Source of the DNA: Candidatus Paraprochloron terpiosi LD05 | Lineage (GTDB): Bacteria; Cyanobacteriota; Cyanobacteriia; Cyanobacteriales; Prochloraceae | Direction of reading: 5' to 3' | DNA length: 64,000 nt | Assembly: GCA_018141785.1 (NCBI GenBank) | Contig: CP073341.1 | Span: 3,255,422 to 3,319,421, forward strand | Shown here: one piece after another, positions 1-9,179 of the stretch | Numbering within the stretch: the first letter of the stretch is position 1 | Layout of the letters: every line of letters starts with the position of its first letter | Position numbers and translations under genes: made by a program | The notes under the pieces: generated by a model | Database searches by the model: none | What the model saw: the letters and a program-made list of their open reading frames with translations, nothing else | What the model was told of the DNA's origin: nothing

Positions 1-95
1 AAAAACAATGCTACAATTATTCTCAGGATTATCCTCTTAGTCGGTTTTAAGGGACGATCTATAAGTGATGGTACAGAGTGGGGACTGATCGCGCA

Positions 96-1412
96 ATGAA
101 TACAGAGGAACTGGTAAACTTTGCCGAGGCTGCCATCTCACGCCAAATGGGCGTATCTATGAACGACCTGCAAAAGTTCGTGTTGCGAGAATGTTGCCAA
201 GACCAAAAAAAAACCTACGATCGCATTGCCTCTGAATGCGGCTACTCTGCCAACTACCTGAAAAAGAAAGTCATCCCCCAGTTATGGCACCTGCTTTCAC
301 AGACCTTTGAAAAAAAAGTGACCAAAGCCAACTGTGGCTTGATTCTCAAAGAACGCCGAGGAGCCATCTCCAAGACAAAAGTGGGGCCAGTAAAGCTAGA
401 ATCGCCAGAGGGACCAGTGTCCCTAGGGTCTCCTTTTTATATCGAGCGTCCAGTGCTGGAGCAGAGCTTGTACGAGGAAATCCAGGAACCGGGGGCTGTA
501 ATTAGCCTGAAAGGGCCGGGTAAAATCGGCAAAAGTACCCTGCTGACCAGAATACTGGCCCATGCCGAAACACAGCACTACCATACCGTCCGTTTGAATC
601 TGAATCGCGCCGGTAGCACTGTTTTGGAATCGCCAGTTCGGTTTTTCCGGTGGTTCTGCGCCAACGTGACTCTACAGTTAAGACTCGAAGCTTCTCTGGA
701 AGAGTTAGGCTCCTATTGGCATGAGGAGCTCGGGGTTTTGACCAACTGCTATCTCTATTTTCAGAATTATCTCCTGGCGCAAATCTCCCATCCCATAGTC
801 TTAGGGCTGGATGAGGTGAATCGGTTGGAGTCGCATCCAGCCATTGCCCGCGATTTTTTGGCCCTACTGCAATCCTGGTGCGAAGAGGCCAAAGATTGCC
901 CCGTCTGCCAACAGCTCCGGATCGTCGCCTGCTACTCTACCAATGCTTGTATTCGTTCAGATCTCAATAAGTCGCCCTTGAATGTGGGATTAGTTCGAGA
1001 ATTGCCACCATTTACCCCCTTGCAGGTAAAGGATTTGGCCCAACGGCACCAACTGCCTCTATCATCTCAGGAGTTTACTCAGTTACAGTCTTTCGCTGGG
1101 GGCTTTCCCTATCTAACGCGCAAGCTCTTTTACCAAGCGGCCCTTTACGAGCTGGACTGGAACGAGTTGATGGCAAGTGCCGCCACCGATACGGGAATTT
1201 TTAGCGACCATTTGCAGGCGCTCTTGCAGGTTCTTCAAGACTTCCCCGATCTTCTGGGGGCTTATCGGCAGGTGGTGACAGCAGAAACCCCGATAGTATT
1301 AGAGCAAAAACAGGCATTTGGGCTCATTTGTTTGGGACTGGTCCGCAAAGAGCACAATCAAGTGACGGCTAGCTGCCAGTTGTATCGGCAGTATTTTCGG
1401 GACTGGTTGTAA
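96..1412 (+). CDS. AAA-like domain ATPase with N-terminal helix-turn-helix
   Basis: This is a cytosolic P-loop protein of the cyanobacterial AAA-like (AAA_35 type) family. The first ~90 residues resemble the HTH region of vWA/MoxR-associated proteins. A P-loop GPGKIGKST follows near residue 140, with a Walker-B-like VLGLDEVNRL near residue 245. Related proteins are often signalling or conflict-system ATPases, but no partner gene is adjacent here, so the role is unknown. I prefer the ATG at 96; an in-frame GTG at 78 would add six residues. A 127-bp internal piece of the gene (593-719) recurs as an isolated fragment near 9.1 kb. Confidence 0.75.
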   Translation: MNTEELVNFAEAAISRQMGVSMNDLQKFVLRECCQDQKKTYDRIASECGYSANYLKKKVIPQLWHLLSQTFEKKVTKANCGLILKERRGAISKTKVGPVKLESPEGPVSLGSPFYIERPVLEQSLYEEIQEPGAVISLKGPGKIGKSTLLTRILAHAETQHYHTVRLNLNRAGSTVLESPVRFFRWFCANVTLQLRLEASLEELGSYWHEELGVLTNCYLYFQNYLLAQISHPIVLGLDEVNRLESHPAIARDFLALLQSWCEEAKDCPVCQQLRIVACYSTNACIRSDLNKSPLNVGLVRELPPFTPLQVKDLAQRHQLPLSSQEFTQLQSFAGGFPYLTRKLFYQAALYELDWNELMASAATDTGIFSDHLQALLQVLQDFPDLLGAYRQVVTAETPIVLEQKQAFGLICLGLVRKEHNQVTASCQLYRQYFRDWL

Positions 1413-1921
1413 GCTGGCATTTGACAAGGAAACTTTGGTGGTTGTGGTTCTGGGATCTTATCGCCTCCTTTGAGGATGAAAAGGGCGATCGCTTCCAACC
1501 GGCGAATCTCATGCCAAAGTTGATTTTCGATGCCCAAATAGGTCGGTTTTAGAGGATTGACAAATTGCCATTTTGTGAAGGCAGGCAAAAATAGGTGAAT
1601 GTTAAGAGCAAAAAAAGTAGATAAAGGTAGATTGTCGTTCAGAAAAAGGTTAATTATGATGTAGTTATAGTCAGTCGCAAGCAATAGCAAGTGAAAGACG
1701 ACATACAAAGAGACAGTGCAATAACTGGATGTGGCCAGTCCGATATAGGCTCTCAGTGAGAGGTCGCAATGGCTCGAACTGAGAGACATGCTCGATCGCT
1801 GCTGTCTCAAGTTGATGAAAAAGAACCCAACGGATGCCGAAGATACTCGCTCTTATAGAAAAATTTTGGCAAAGCCTCAAATATAGAAAACATCGGAGGA
1901 TTAACCTTAAAGGAGTAACAG
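1413..1921. other. Intergenic region with no supported gene
   Basis: About 500 bases separate the ATPase from the oxidoreductase cluster. A HIP1 site lies at 1485. A minus-strand open frame crosses the stretch but has no convincing start or recognisable domain. The last part carries AGGAG at 1911-1915, a good ribosome site for the ATG at 1922. Confidence 0.6.
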
Positions 1922-3748
1922 ATGAGCAAAAGTCAGATGGGCGTTAAATTGGTGGATCCCGAGACTGTCTTTAATACCTCTTACGATGTTGTAATCGTGG
2001 GAGCAGGAATCGCGGGGGCCATTGTCGCCAAACAATTGAGCGAACAGGGGAAGACCGTCTTAATCCTTGAGGCGGGAACTGGTGAGGGTTTGACCCTTAA
2101 AGGCTTTCAAGGTTACGTTGAAACCTTCTACAGTGCCGTCAACAAGAACCCCAACTCTCCGTATCCCTATAATCCGAACGCTCCTAGCCCCACTGATGGT
2201 TTATATAGCTATTTTGAAGAAAAAGGCCCTCTACCCCTGAGCGGTTCCTATACAAGGGTACTAGGTGGGACGACCATGCACTGGGAAGGGAAAACCATAC
2301 GGATGTTGCCCGAGGATTTCAAGTTACGCACTAATTACGGACAAGGTCTCGACTGGCCCATTAACTATGAAGATCTTCAGCCCTACTACCGCAAAGCGGA
2401 GTATGAGATTGGGGTTGCTGGGGACGTAGAACAACAAAAAGAGCTAGGCGTAACCTTTAAAAAGAACTATGTCTTCCCCATGAAAGAGCTTCCCCCTTCA
2501 TACTTAGATAAGCAAGTTCGTAAGGGGCTTGAAAAACAAAAAGTTTCAATCGGTGAAGAGACCAAGGAATTAAAACTCAGCACTTTTCCCCAGGGTCGCA
2601 ATAGCGAACCGAACCCTGATTACACAAAATACAACCATGGTTACAATTTCGTTCCCGAAGGAATGGCCAGTGTCAATCCGGTTGAGTATGGGGAACGGTG
2701 CCAAGGTAACGCCAACTGCGTGCCTATCTGTCCGGTTCAAGCAAAATATGATGCCCGGAAAACCCTAAATACCATAGCTTTTCCCGAGCGAGTGCATCTA
2801 CTTCCCCAGGCTGTAGCCTCCCAGGTGGAAATCGATTCCGCAACAGGTCGCGTTGTCGCTATTCACTACAAACGCTATCGGGATAAGAACTCTCCCCAGC
2901 ATACCGTTGGTACTGCTAAGGGTCGTTTATTTGTTTTAGCAGCGGGTGCTGTGGAAAATGCCAAGCTAATGCTTGCTTCTAATTTGCCTAGCACCAGTGG
3001 ACTGATGGGCTGCAATTTAATGGATCATCCCTTCCTCTTAGCTTGGGCTTTGATGCCTAAAGTGACTGGCACCATGCGCGGTCCTATTGTAACGTCAGGA
3101 ATCAGCACATTTCGTCAAGGTGCTTTTCGCAAGCAACAATGTGCATTCGCGATTGATATCCACAATGATGGTTGGGGATGGTCGGGTACTGGTGCCACTG
3201 ATGTGGTGCGAGATGCTATTGATAGCAAACATAAGTATGGAAAGGAACTTCACGAGGAACTGAAAAATCGGATTTCAAAGCAGCTACTGCTAGCATTTAT
3301 GTGCGAATTACCCGCCGATCCTAGTAATCGAGTCAGCATCCATCCGGATTATAAGGATCAACTGGGAAATTATCGCCCTGTCATTCACTTCGACATACCC
3401 GATTACTGCAAAAAGACATTTGCTTACGCCCGAAATCTCTCTCGTACAATATTCAAGCTTTTGGGAGCAGAAGATCATACCCACTATGGTAAGTCAGACC
3501 CCGCCTATTTTAAGTATCAGGGTGAAGACTACTGGTTCCGAGGAGGAAACCACTTTTCGGGAACTCATGTAATGGGAACGAACAAAAACAACTCGGTTGT
3601 CGATAAAAATCAGCGTTCGTGGGATTATCAGAATCTCTATCTACTAGGTGCTGGTAGTATGCCCTCTATTGGCGCTGGCAATACAACATTGAGTATTGCG
3701 GCACTGGCTTTTTTGGCTTCCAAACAGATGTTTAAGGACTTGAATTAA
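1922..3748 (+). CDS. GMC-family FAD-dependent oxidoreductase
   Basis: This is a flavoenzyme of the glucose-methanol-choline family (608 aa), expected to oxidise an alcohol or sugar-like substrate. The N-terminal dinucleotide-binding motif VVIVGAGIAGAIVAKQL lies near residues 24-40. The C-terminal GMC domain has the HFSGTHVMGT segment and a closing GAGNTTLSIAALA, which supply the usual His/Asn active-site pair. A Cys-rich stretch (CQGNANCVPICP) near residue 260 resembles those of gluconate/sorbitol-type dehydrogenase large subunits. No export signal is visible. A strong Shine-Dalgarno (AGGAG) precedes the ATG. It is the first gene of a cluster that includes a sorbitol-dehydrogenase small-subunit-like gene, which suggests a multi-subunit dehydrogenase. 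The substrate is unknown. Confidence 0.88.
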   Translation: MSKSQMGVKLVDPETVFNTSYDVVIVGAGIAGAIVAKQLSEQGKTVLILEAGTGEGLTLKGFQGYVETFYSAVNKNPNSPYPYNPNAPSPTDGLYSYFEEKGPLPLSGSYTRVLGGTTMHWEGKTIRMLPEDFKLRTNYGQGLDWPINYEDLQPYYRKAEYEIGVAGDVEQQKELGVTFKKNYVFPMKELPPSYLDKQVRKGLEKQKVSIGEETKELKLSTFPQGRNSEPNPDYTKYNHGYNFVPEGMASVNPVEYGERCQGNANCVPICPVQAKYDARKTLNTIAFPERVHLLPQAVASQVEIDSATGRVVAIHYKRYRDKNSPQHTVGTAKGRLFVLAAGAVENAKLMLASNLPSTSGLMGCNLMDHPFLLAWALMPKVTGTMRGPIVTSGISTFRQGAFRKQQCAFAIDIHNDGWGWSGTGATDVVRDAIDSKHKYGKELHEELKNRISKQLLLAFMCELPADPSNRVSIHPDYKDQLGNYRPVIHFDIPDYCKKTFAYARNLSRTIFKLLGAEDHTHYGKSDPAYFKYQGEDYWFRGGNHFSGTHVMGTNKNNSVVDKNQRSWDYQNLYLLGAGSMPSIGAGNTTLSIAALAFLASKQMFKDLN

Positions 3749-3814
3749 GATTAAAAACAACAAAGCGCAACGATTCCACAACCCTTGAAAATATTCTCAG
3801 CAGAGGTATTATTT

Positions 3815-4927
3815 ATGACTAAGCGAGCAAAACACATCAAAACGGTTGAAGACCTGCATCAGTATCTGAAGGATGCTATGAAGATAGAACATGCAACTCT
3901 TCCCCCTTATCTCACTGCCCTTTACTCCCTCAAACCAGGATCGAATCTAGAAGCTTTCCACATGATTCGCGCCATTGCTGTGGAGGAAATGTTACATCTA
4001 ACCCTGGTAGTCAATGTGTTTAATGCGGTGGGGGGAAACATAGAAGGAGTTTTGACCGATAGTGAATTTGTTCCCCATTATCCGACTTATTTACCCACTG
4101 GAGCAACAGACTTTCAAGTGAATGTCGAAAAATTTTCGCGAGAAGCACTGGAGACGTTTTGCAATATCGAACGTTCTGAGGATATGAAAGAAGAGTCATC
4201 AAGTGATAATGTATCCGAGGAGGAACCATCGCAACCTAAAGAATTTTTACTGCCAATTTTTGGCAGTTGCGCTGATGGCAGAAAAAACCAACCAGAACAA
4301 AAGTTCTTCAGCATTGGGCAGTTCTATCAAGAGGTCATCGATGGTTTCATGGATCTGTATGAGCAGGAAGGTCAAAATCTATTCAGTAGCGACTCTAGTA
4401 AGCAAATTAGCCGCGAATATTACTATAACGGTGCAGGAGAGATTGTCAAAGTGACGAATCTTGACTCTGCCCTAAAAGCCTTGTACATTATTCAAAACCA
4501 GGGTGAGGGGTCTAGAAAAGGAGAGATCTACGATTCTGAAAAGAAACTTTGCCATTACTATCGTTTCCAACAACTAGAGTTGGGTCGATACTATGTTATC
4601 GATGAAAGCAATCCAATTAATTCGGATCAACCGGATAATCCCACAGGTGATAGCTTTACTGTAGATTGGGATGCTGTTTACCCCGTCTTGGAAAATGCTA
4701 AACTGAGCGATTATCCTCAAGGTTCACAGTTATATACTCACGGCCAGGAGTTTCAGAAAGCTTACAGTAAGTTTCTGGCACAGATTGAGAAGTCCTTTGA
4801 TGGTAATCCTAAACAGTTAATTCCTGCGGTGGGGGAAATGTTCCGACTCAAGGAATTGGCTAATAGTCTGATTCGCAACCCCATTCCAGGGAAGAAAGGC
4901 GTTAATGGCGCTCCTATTTATCGATAG
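3815..4927 (+). CDS. Ferritin-like protein, VioB/RebD (iminophenyl-pyruvate dimer synthase) type
   Basis: The first ~75 residues form a ferritin-like four-helix core of the type found in VioB/RebD proteins (PF12902). E25 in IEHATLPPY and the EEMLH motif at residues 57-61 are candidate iron ligands. In violacein and rebeccamycin synthesis such proteins couple oxidised amino-acid imines; whether this 370-aa protein does similar chemistry is inference. The start is set at ATG 3815, preceded by an AGAGG site; an upstream in-frame TTG at 3785 is less likely. The gene lies 66 bases after the GMC oxidoreductase and 76 bases before the dehydrogenase small subunit, so the three are probably co-transcribed. 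Confidence 0.8.
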   Translation: MTKRAKHIKTVEDLHQYLKDAMKIEHATLPPYLTALYSLKPGSNLEAFHMIRAIAVEEMLHLTLVVNVFNAVGGNIEGVLTDSEFVPHYPTYLPTGATDFQVNVEKFSREALETFCNIERSEDMKEESSSDNVSEEEPSQPKEFLLPIFGSCADGRKNQPEQKFFSIGQFYQEVIDGFMDLYEQEGQNLFSSDSSKQISREYYYNGAGEIVKVTNLDSALKALYIIQNQGEGSRKGEIYDSEKKLCHYYRFQQLELGRYYVIDESNPINSDQPDNPTGDSFTVDWDAVYPVLENAKLSDYPQGSQLYTHGQEFQKAYSKFLAQIEKSFDGNPKQLIPAVGEMFRLKELANSLIRNPIPGKKGVNGAPIYR

Positions 4928-5003
4928 GTCGGAGGTCAAATTTGTTCGACCTAATTGAACTCGAACAAAGCAAAGCTAAGAATTTTGTGGAGGTAAATAA
5001 CGA

Positions 5004-5471
5004 GTGGATAGTAATACATATAAGTTGACGAAAGAACATTTCCTTGATTTTTCCGCAGCGGTAACTGGATTTTCTAAGTTCAAGCTGCAAGGAACTGGCC
5101 AAGTTTCCCTTTACTTTGACACCATTCGCGGCGTAATTGGTGACGAGATGTTTGCAGAATTGCTACAAACCTTTTGTGGCGATTCCAAGAATGTGGATAA
5201 GATTATGGCATCTCTAAAACTAGGACCAATCGCCCGTAACATCATCAAACTATGGTATATAGCCACCTGGGAGCAGCTTCCCCTTGTATGGCAGGAGAAG
5301 TTTGGTGCCACGCTGAATGATGGAACCTTTATTGCTAGTCCCTATGCCTATACTGAAGGACTTTTGTGGCCCGTGATCGGGGTTAACCCCCCTGCTGCGA
5401 AAGCACCAGGATATGCTACCTGGAGCGAACCACCAAAATTTTATAAGCCTAAAGAAAAGAAGCCTAACTAA
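5004..5471 (+). CDS. Sorbitol dehydrogenase small-subunit-like protein (PF12318 type)
   Basis: This 155-aa protein resembles the small subunit of membrane-bound FAD sorbitol dehydrogenases. The matching features are a start LTKEHFLDFSAAVTGF, then a GTGQVSLYF segment, an IIKLWYIATW motif, and the ending AYTEGLLWPVIGVNPP followed by APGYATWSEPP. In known complexes this subunit pairs with a GMC-type flavoprotein, and such a flavoprotein is encoded two genes upstream. No Tat or Sec signal is visible, whereas many relatives carry one. Translation appears to start at GTG 5004, with GGAGG ten bases upstream. Confidence 0.72.
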   Translation: MDSNTYKLTKEHFLDFSAAVTGFSKFKLQGTGQVSLYFDTIRGVIGDEMFAELLQTFCGDSKNVDKIMASLKLGPIARNIIKLWYIATWEQLPLVWQEKFGATLNDGTFIASPYAYTEGLLWPVIGVNPPAAKAPGYATWSEPPKFYKPKEKKPN

Positions 5472-5545
5472 AATTTTGAAGCTTAACATAGCACAACCAT
5501 CTCGAACGGAATCTAATTTTCAAAGCTCGAACATAGAGGTAAAAT

Positions 5546-6151
5546 ATGATCCTTAAACTTTGGTTTCGCAAATTCTCTGCTATAGCTCTGACAATTATCG
5601 CTAGCCTGACGATATTCAGTTTGCCTGCTGGGGCTTGTGACCAGAACGATCTCAATAACTTGCTTAGTAAGAATTCATGTCCTAAATGCAACTTATCAGC
5701 ATGCAATCTCATAAATAAAAAATTGTCGGGAGCCAATCTATCTGAAGCCATCCTCATGGATGCGGACTTGTCGAAAGCCAATCTAGAAGGAGCAAATCTA
5801 TCTAGTGCAAGACTGTTGAATGCAAAGATGGTTGAGGCAACTTTGTCGAAAGCCGATCTAAAAGGAGCAGATCTGGAAGAGGCGGTGTTAAATAAGGCTA
5901 ATTTCTCTAATGCTGACGGCAAAGATGCCCACTTAGAGAATGCAATTCTAGTGGAAGCAAATTTATCGGCAGCAGATTTTTCAAAGGCCAAGATGAGAGA
6001 GGCTAATTTGCAATCTGCCAAGCTTCAAGGAACCAATCTATGCGGAGCCGATCTATTCGGTGCTACTATGCCTGACAGGACTACCTATAACGAAGATTTT
6101 ACAGATCTCTCCAAGTACGGTGTTGAATTGAATTGTAGAATTGCAGATTGA
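5546..6151 (+). CDS. Exported pentapeptide-repeat protein
   Basis: A cleavable Sec signal peptide (hydrophobic stretch about residues 10-27, ending SLPAGA-C) is followed by a short cysteine-containing linker (CPKCNLSAC). About 120 residues of A(D/N)LxxA pentapeptide repeats come next, predicted to form a right-handed quadrilateral beta-helix. The C terminus has two more cysteines. Many cyanobacteria secrete such proteins to the periplasm or thylakoid lumen; their functions are mostly unknown. It lies in the same orientation as the dehydrogenase cluster, 74 bases after the small-subunit gene. Confidence 0.85.
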   Translation: MILKLWFRKFSAIALTIIASLTIFSLPAGACDQNDLNNLLSKNSCPKCNLSACNLINKKLSGANLSEAILMDADLSKANLEGANLSSARLLNAKMVEATLSKADLKGADLEEAVLNKANFSNADGKDAHLENAILVEANLSAADFSKAKMREANLQSAKLQGTNLCGADLFGATMPDRTTYNEDFTDLSKYGVELNCRIAD

Positions 6152-6282
6152 GTAAATATTTGACAGTCTAACTGGGAATATTTTGACAAGGCCATTGTTA
6201 AGAGGAGTAAAAACGACGGAATTCTCACGAGAAAAATGCCAGAAATAATCAAACAACTCCCAATCGTAAGGAAATAAAATCC

Positions 6283-7389
6283 ATGTTGAAACAAATCACC
6301 CTTTTATTTACTTCCTTAGTGATGGTTTTCCTAATAGGGATAACCATTTCACTTCCAGCCAATGCAGCAATGTCGAATGATACATTCTCTCCAGTTAGCT
6401 GCAAAGTTGAAAAACCCCTTATACAGGGTTTTGATAACAGCGTTCGTCTAGGCATTACGCCCACAGGTTGGAGTAACAGTGACGATCTCACCATCGATCT
6501 GAATCCCCCCATACCCTACCAACAAATCCTAAGTGAAATAGCACTATCAGGATTTTATGGTACTCAAGGTGCGCCTAAATTTCCCAGCAAGAACGACTTG
6601 AAACCCGAACTAGACCGCCGTGGTTTAACGATTTCTGAACCTTGGGTGGGAACTTACTTCACCCTTGGAGACAAAGGTAAAAAAGAAAGTGAAAGGATCT
6701 TTAAAGAGCAAATGGACTTTATGAAGGATTTTGATAGTGACGTTATTGTTGTTGCCGAACTCGGTGGTGCCGTTCATCAACAACCTATCGATCCTTTGGA
6801 AAACCGACCTATTTTTACCACCGATCAATGGACAATGTTGGCTAATGGGTTAAATGAAATAGGAGAACAGGCATCTGATTCTGATAAAAGAAAGCAGTTA
6901 GTTTACCATCCCCATGTAGGAACGGGAGTAGAAACCATCCAGGATATCGATAAGTTGATGGAAGCAACCAATGATAACGTCAAATTACTCCTCGATACCG
7001 GTCATCTTTACTATGCAATTTACGGTGAAAATCCATCTCTAACTTCTGACGATATCCAATCACAAATCGAGAACCTCACTGGTAAATATAAGGATCGCAT
7101 CAAGCACGTTCACCTCAAAAACATTCGTCACGACAAGTTAGTTGACTCTGTCGCTAAAGGGCGAAGCTTCCTAAACTCAATTCGAGAAGGAGTGTTTACG
7201 GTTCCTGGCGATTCTGAAGGGGCGATTGATTTCGAGCCAATCTTGAAAAAACTTGCTGAAGCTAACTATAAAGGATGGTTAATAGTTGAAGCCGAACAAG
7301 ATCCCAATACAACCGCGCAATACCAAAAAACTCCTTTGGATTATGCGAAGATGTCACGAGAGTATCTCTGTAAAGAGACAGGCTTATAG
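6283..7389 (+). CDS. Exported IolE/MocC-like sugar isomerase/epimerase (TIM barrel)
   Basis: The protein (368 aa) has a Sec signal peptide ending LPANA-A near residue 29, then an AP-endonuclease-2-like TIM barrel. The segment LGITPTGWSNSDDL followed by ILSEIALSGFYGTQG closely resembles inosose dehydratase IolE. Candidate metal ligands are E in VVAELGG, D and H in LLDTGHLYYA, H in KHVHLKN and E in IVEAEQD. IolE dehydrates 2-keto-myo-inositol in the cytosol, so export is unusual and the true substrate may differ. It lies in the oxidoreductase cluster, which suggests sequential processing of an oxidised sugar or cyclitol. Confidence 0.8.
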   Translation: MLKQITLLFTSLVMVFLIGITISLPANAAMSNDTFSPVSCKVEKPLIQGFDNSVRLGITPTGWSNSDDLTIDLNPPIPYQQILSEIALSGFYGTQGAPKFPSKNDLKPELDRRGLTISEPWVGTYFTLGDKGKKESERIFKEQMDFMKDFDSDVIVVAELGGAVHQQPIDPLENRPIFTTDQWTMLANGLNEIGEQASDSDKRKQLVYHPHVGTGVETIQDIDKLMEATNDNVKLLLDTGHLYYAIYGENPSLTSDDIQSQIENLTGKYKDRIKHVHLKNIRHDKLVDSVAKGRSFLNSIREGVFTVPGDSEGAIDFEPILKKLAEANYKGWLIVEAEQDPNTTAQYQKTPLDYAKMSREYLCKETGL

Positions 7390-7535
7390 TTCTGTTCAAC
7401 CTTGCTACCTATAAAATTTTGATTCCAGCCATTTTTGCCAAAATAATCCGTAAATCTGGTGCAAATCACTTGGCTAATTTGGGGTAATTTGGGCGTTGAG
7501 GTTTTGTAGGTAGCTTATTCAGAGTAAAAGAGAGG

Positions 7536-7576
7536 TGCTTTTGGAATCTAGCCAGCGACGCCAGATTCCAAAAGCA
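7536..7576. repeat. 14-bp perfect inverted repeat
   Basis: TGCTTTTGGAATCT at 7536-7549 is the exact reverse complement of 7563-7576, with a 13-base loop. No T-run follows, so it is not a standard terminator. It lies between the exported TIM barrel and the next gene, where it could attenuate or stabilise a shared transcript, or be the footprint of a small mobile element. Confidence 0.7.
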
Positions 7577-7647
7577 AGCATTCGAGAAGATTTACGCTGA
7601 AAACGTCAGGTTTGAGAATTGGATCTAATTCATACATCAAAGCTAAC

Positions 7648-8660
7648 ATGAACAAACAACAGACTTTGCAAGATATTGATATCAGCTTTTTTATGTTTAC
7701 CACTGATATGAAACCCGATAATGCAGAATATCGAAAAACCGTGGTAAACCACATTAAAAAGCTACAAGAGTTTGGTTATAAAGGATTTGAGTTTCCCATC
7801 GCTCCCCCAGCGATACCCCAAATTACGACCAAGATTTGGCAAATTATAAAGAACTACGCAATTATCTGAACTGTCAAGGTTTAGCAGATGTTAAAATTGC
7901 CACTAATGTGGGAGCAACGCGAACCTTCGATCCCAGTTCTCCCGATTTGCCACAACGAGAAGAAGCCCTAAAATATCTTAAATCAAGGGTTGATATTACA
8001 GCGGCTTTAGGGGGTGAAATTATGATGGGTCCGATAGTAATTCCCTATGGCGTTTTTCCCACCACAAACTCGAACGAGCCTATTTGGAGCGATCGCCTGC
8101 AAGATCTGTTAGCCAAGCGTTATCAGAATGCTCAACCCATCCTCCAACGATTAGGTGAATATGCCAAAACGAAAAACGTTAAATTAGCGATCGAACCCAT
8201 CACCCATTGGGAGACTCCTGGCCCTAATAAGTTATCTCAATTAATTGATTTTCTTAAGGGCGTGCAGAGCAAACAGGTGGGAGTTGTCATTGATAGCGCC
8301 CATGAAACCCTTGATGGAGATGGCCCGGACATCTTTAAAAAGCAAGTTAAGCAACTAGCGACACAAAAACGGCTCCATTATATTCAAGTGTCTCCCCCCG
8401 ATCGCGGTGCCCTCCATACCAGTTGGCTCCCTTGGCAACCATTCCTAGAACCTATTCTAAAGGAGAATTGTTATCAAGGGCCGATCGCCGTGGAAATTTT
8501 CAATGCCATTCCTGCTTTTTTGAACTCTCTGCGGTTGACGCGGCGCAAGTTCTGGATACCGGAAGAAGATGAACCCAATAAGTATCCCAGTGCTTACGAT
8601 ATTGCCAAAGAGGCCATCAACAAAACCCAACAGAAAATCCAAGAAGTTCTGGGAAAGTGA
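7648..8660 (+). pseudogene. Sugar phosphate isomerase/epimerase (TIM barrel), frameshifted
   Basis: Two overlapping frames together give one complete xylose-isomerase-like TIM barrel of about 337 aa. The first frame starts at ATG 7648 and ends at 7869. The second takes over near 7820 and runs to 8660 with AIEPITHWE, VVIDSAHE, LHYIQVSPPDRG and PIAVEIF, the expected metal- and substrate-binding stations of the family. The junction lies at a CCCC run (7816-7819), and one added C would restore the frame. This may be a sequencing homopolymer error or a real recent mutation. No signal peptide is present, unlike the preceding paralogue. Confidence 0.75.
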
Positions 8661-8719
8661 CCAATCGCAGTTTTCAATAATCGATTGACGAGTTGTTAGC
8701 TGCGACGATCTATAGATGA

Positions 8720-8746
8720 GGGGCTGGATGTTATCCAGTCCCTTTT
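8720..8746 (+). terminator. Rho-independent terminator closing the oxidoreductase cluster
   Basis: GGGGCTGGAT (8720-8729) pairs with ATCCAGTCCC (8733-8742) as a 10-bp stem with one G.T pair and a GTT loop, followed directly by TTTT. It lies about 60 bases after the last TIM-barrel stop codon. Confidence 0.85.
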
Positions 8747-8944
8747 ATATTATATTCAAGTCTGTAGGAGCTGTAGGAGTCGCGGATCGCTCCCTAAATC
8801 CTTACAGGCAGGCACAACAGCCGTTCCCCGTCAAGACCCGTCAAGACCAGTAAGAGAATCGCCTCAAGAGCGATCGCCTTTGCATTTTGCGGCGTTTTAC
8901 CAAGAAACCCGCTCAATAAACCGTTTCACCGTCACTAGCGTTGC

Positions 8945-9044
8945 GAAGCGGTCGGGCAATCCAGGGCTATTTGATTTTGGAGAAAGAGCGATCGCGCTTG
9001 CGGCCCGGTAATCGAGGGCTATTTGATTTTTGAATAAGAGGCGA
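8945..9044. repeat. Two imperfect direct copies of a short repeat
   Basis: The segments around 8955-8990 and 9010-9044 share the phrase AGGGCTATTTGATTTT with a flanking GCGAT, and a HIP1 site lies in the first copy. The wider 8747-9044 stretch has no gene but is rich in short repeats, including a doubled GTCAAGACC near 8830-8850. Confidence 0.5.
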
Positions 9045-9171
9045 TTTGAATCTGAATCGCGCTGGTAGCACTGTTTTGCCATCGCCAGTTAGGTTTTTCC
9101 GGTGGTTCTGCGCCAACGTGACTCTACAGTTGGGACTCGAAGCTCGTCTGGAAGAGTTAGGTCTGTATTGG
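9045..9171 (+). pseudogene. Isolated 127-bp fragment of the AAA-like ATPase gene
   Basis: This stretch aligns without gaps to 593-719 inside the ATPase gene at the start of the window, with only scattered substitutions. No other part of that gene is present here. It abuts the 5' end of the decayed PD-(D/E)XK gene. It is a scrap left by duplication or recombination and cannot encode a functional protein. Confidence 0.85.
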
Positions 9172-9179
9172 AATACGGA

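Noticed and set aside
1358..1810. 150-codon minus-strand open frame behind the ATPase gene
   Set aside because: No ribosome site, no recognisable domain, and it overlaps the real ATPase end; odd composition in its N-terminal half.
7800..7840. Programmed -1 frameshifting in the TIM-barrel gene
   Set aside because: No X-XXY-YYZ heptamer in the zero frame and no obvious stimulatory structure; an indel in a C run explains it better.
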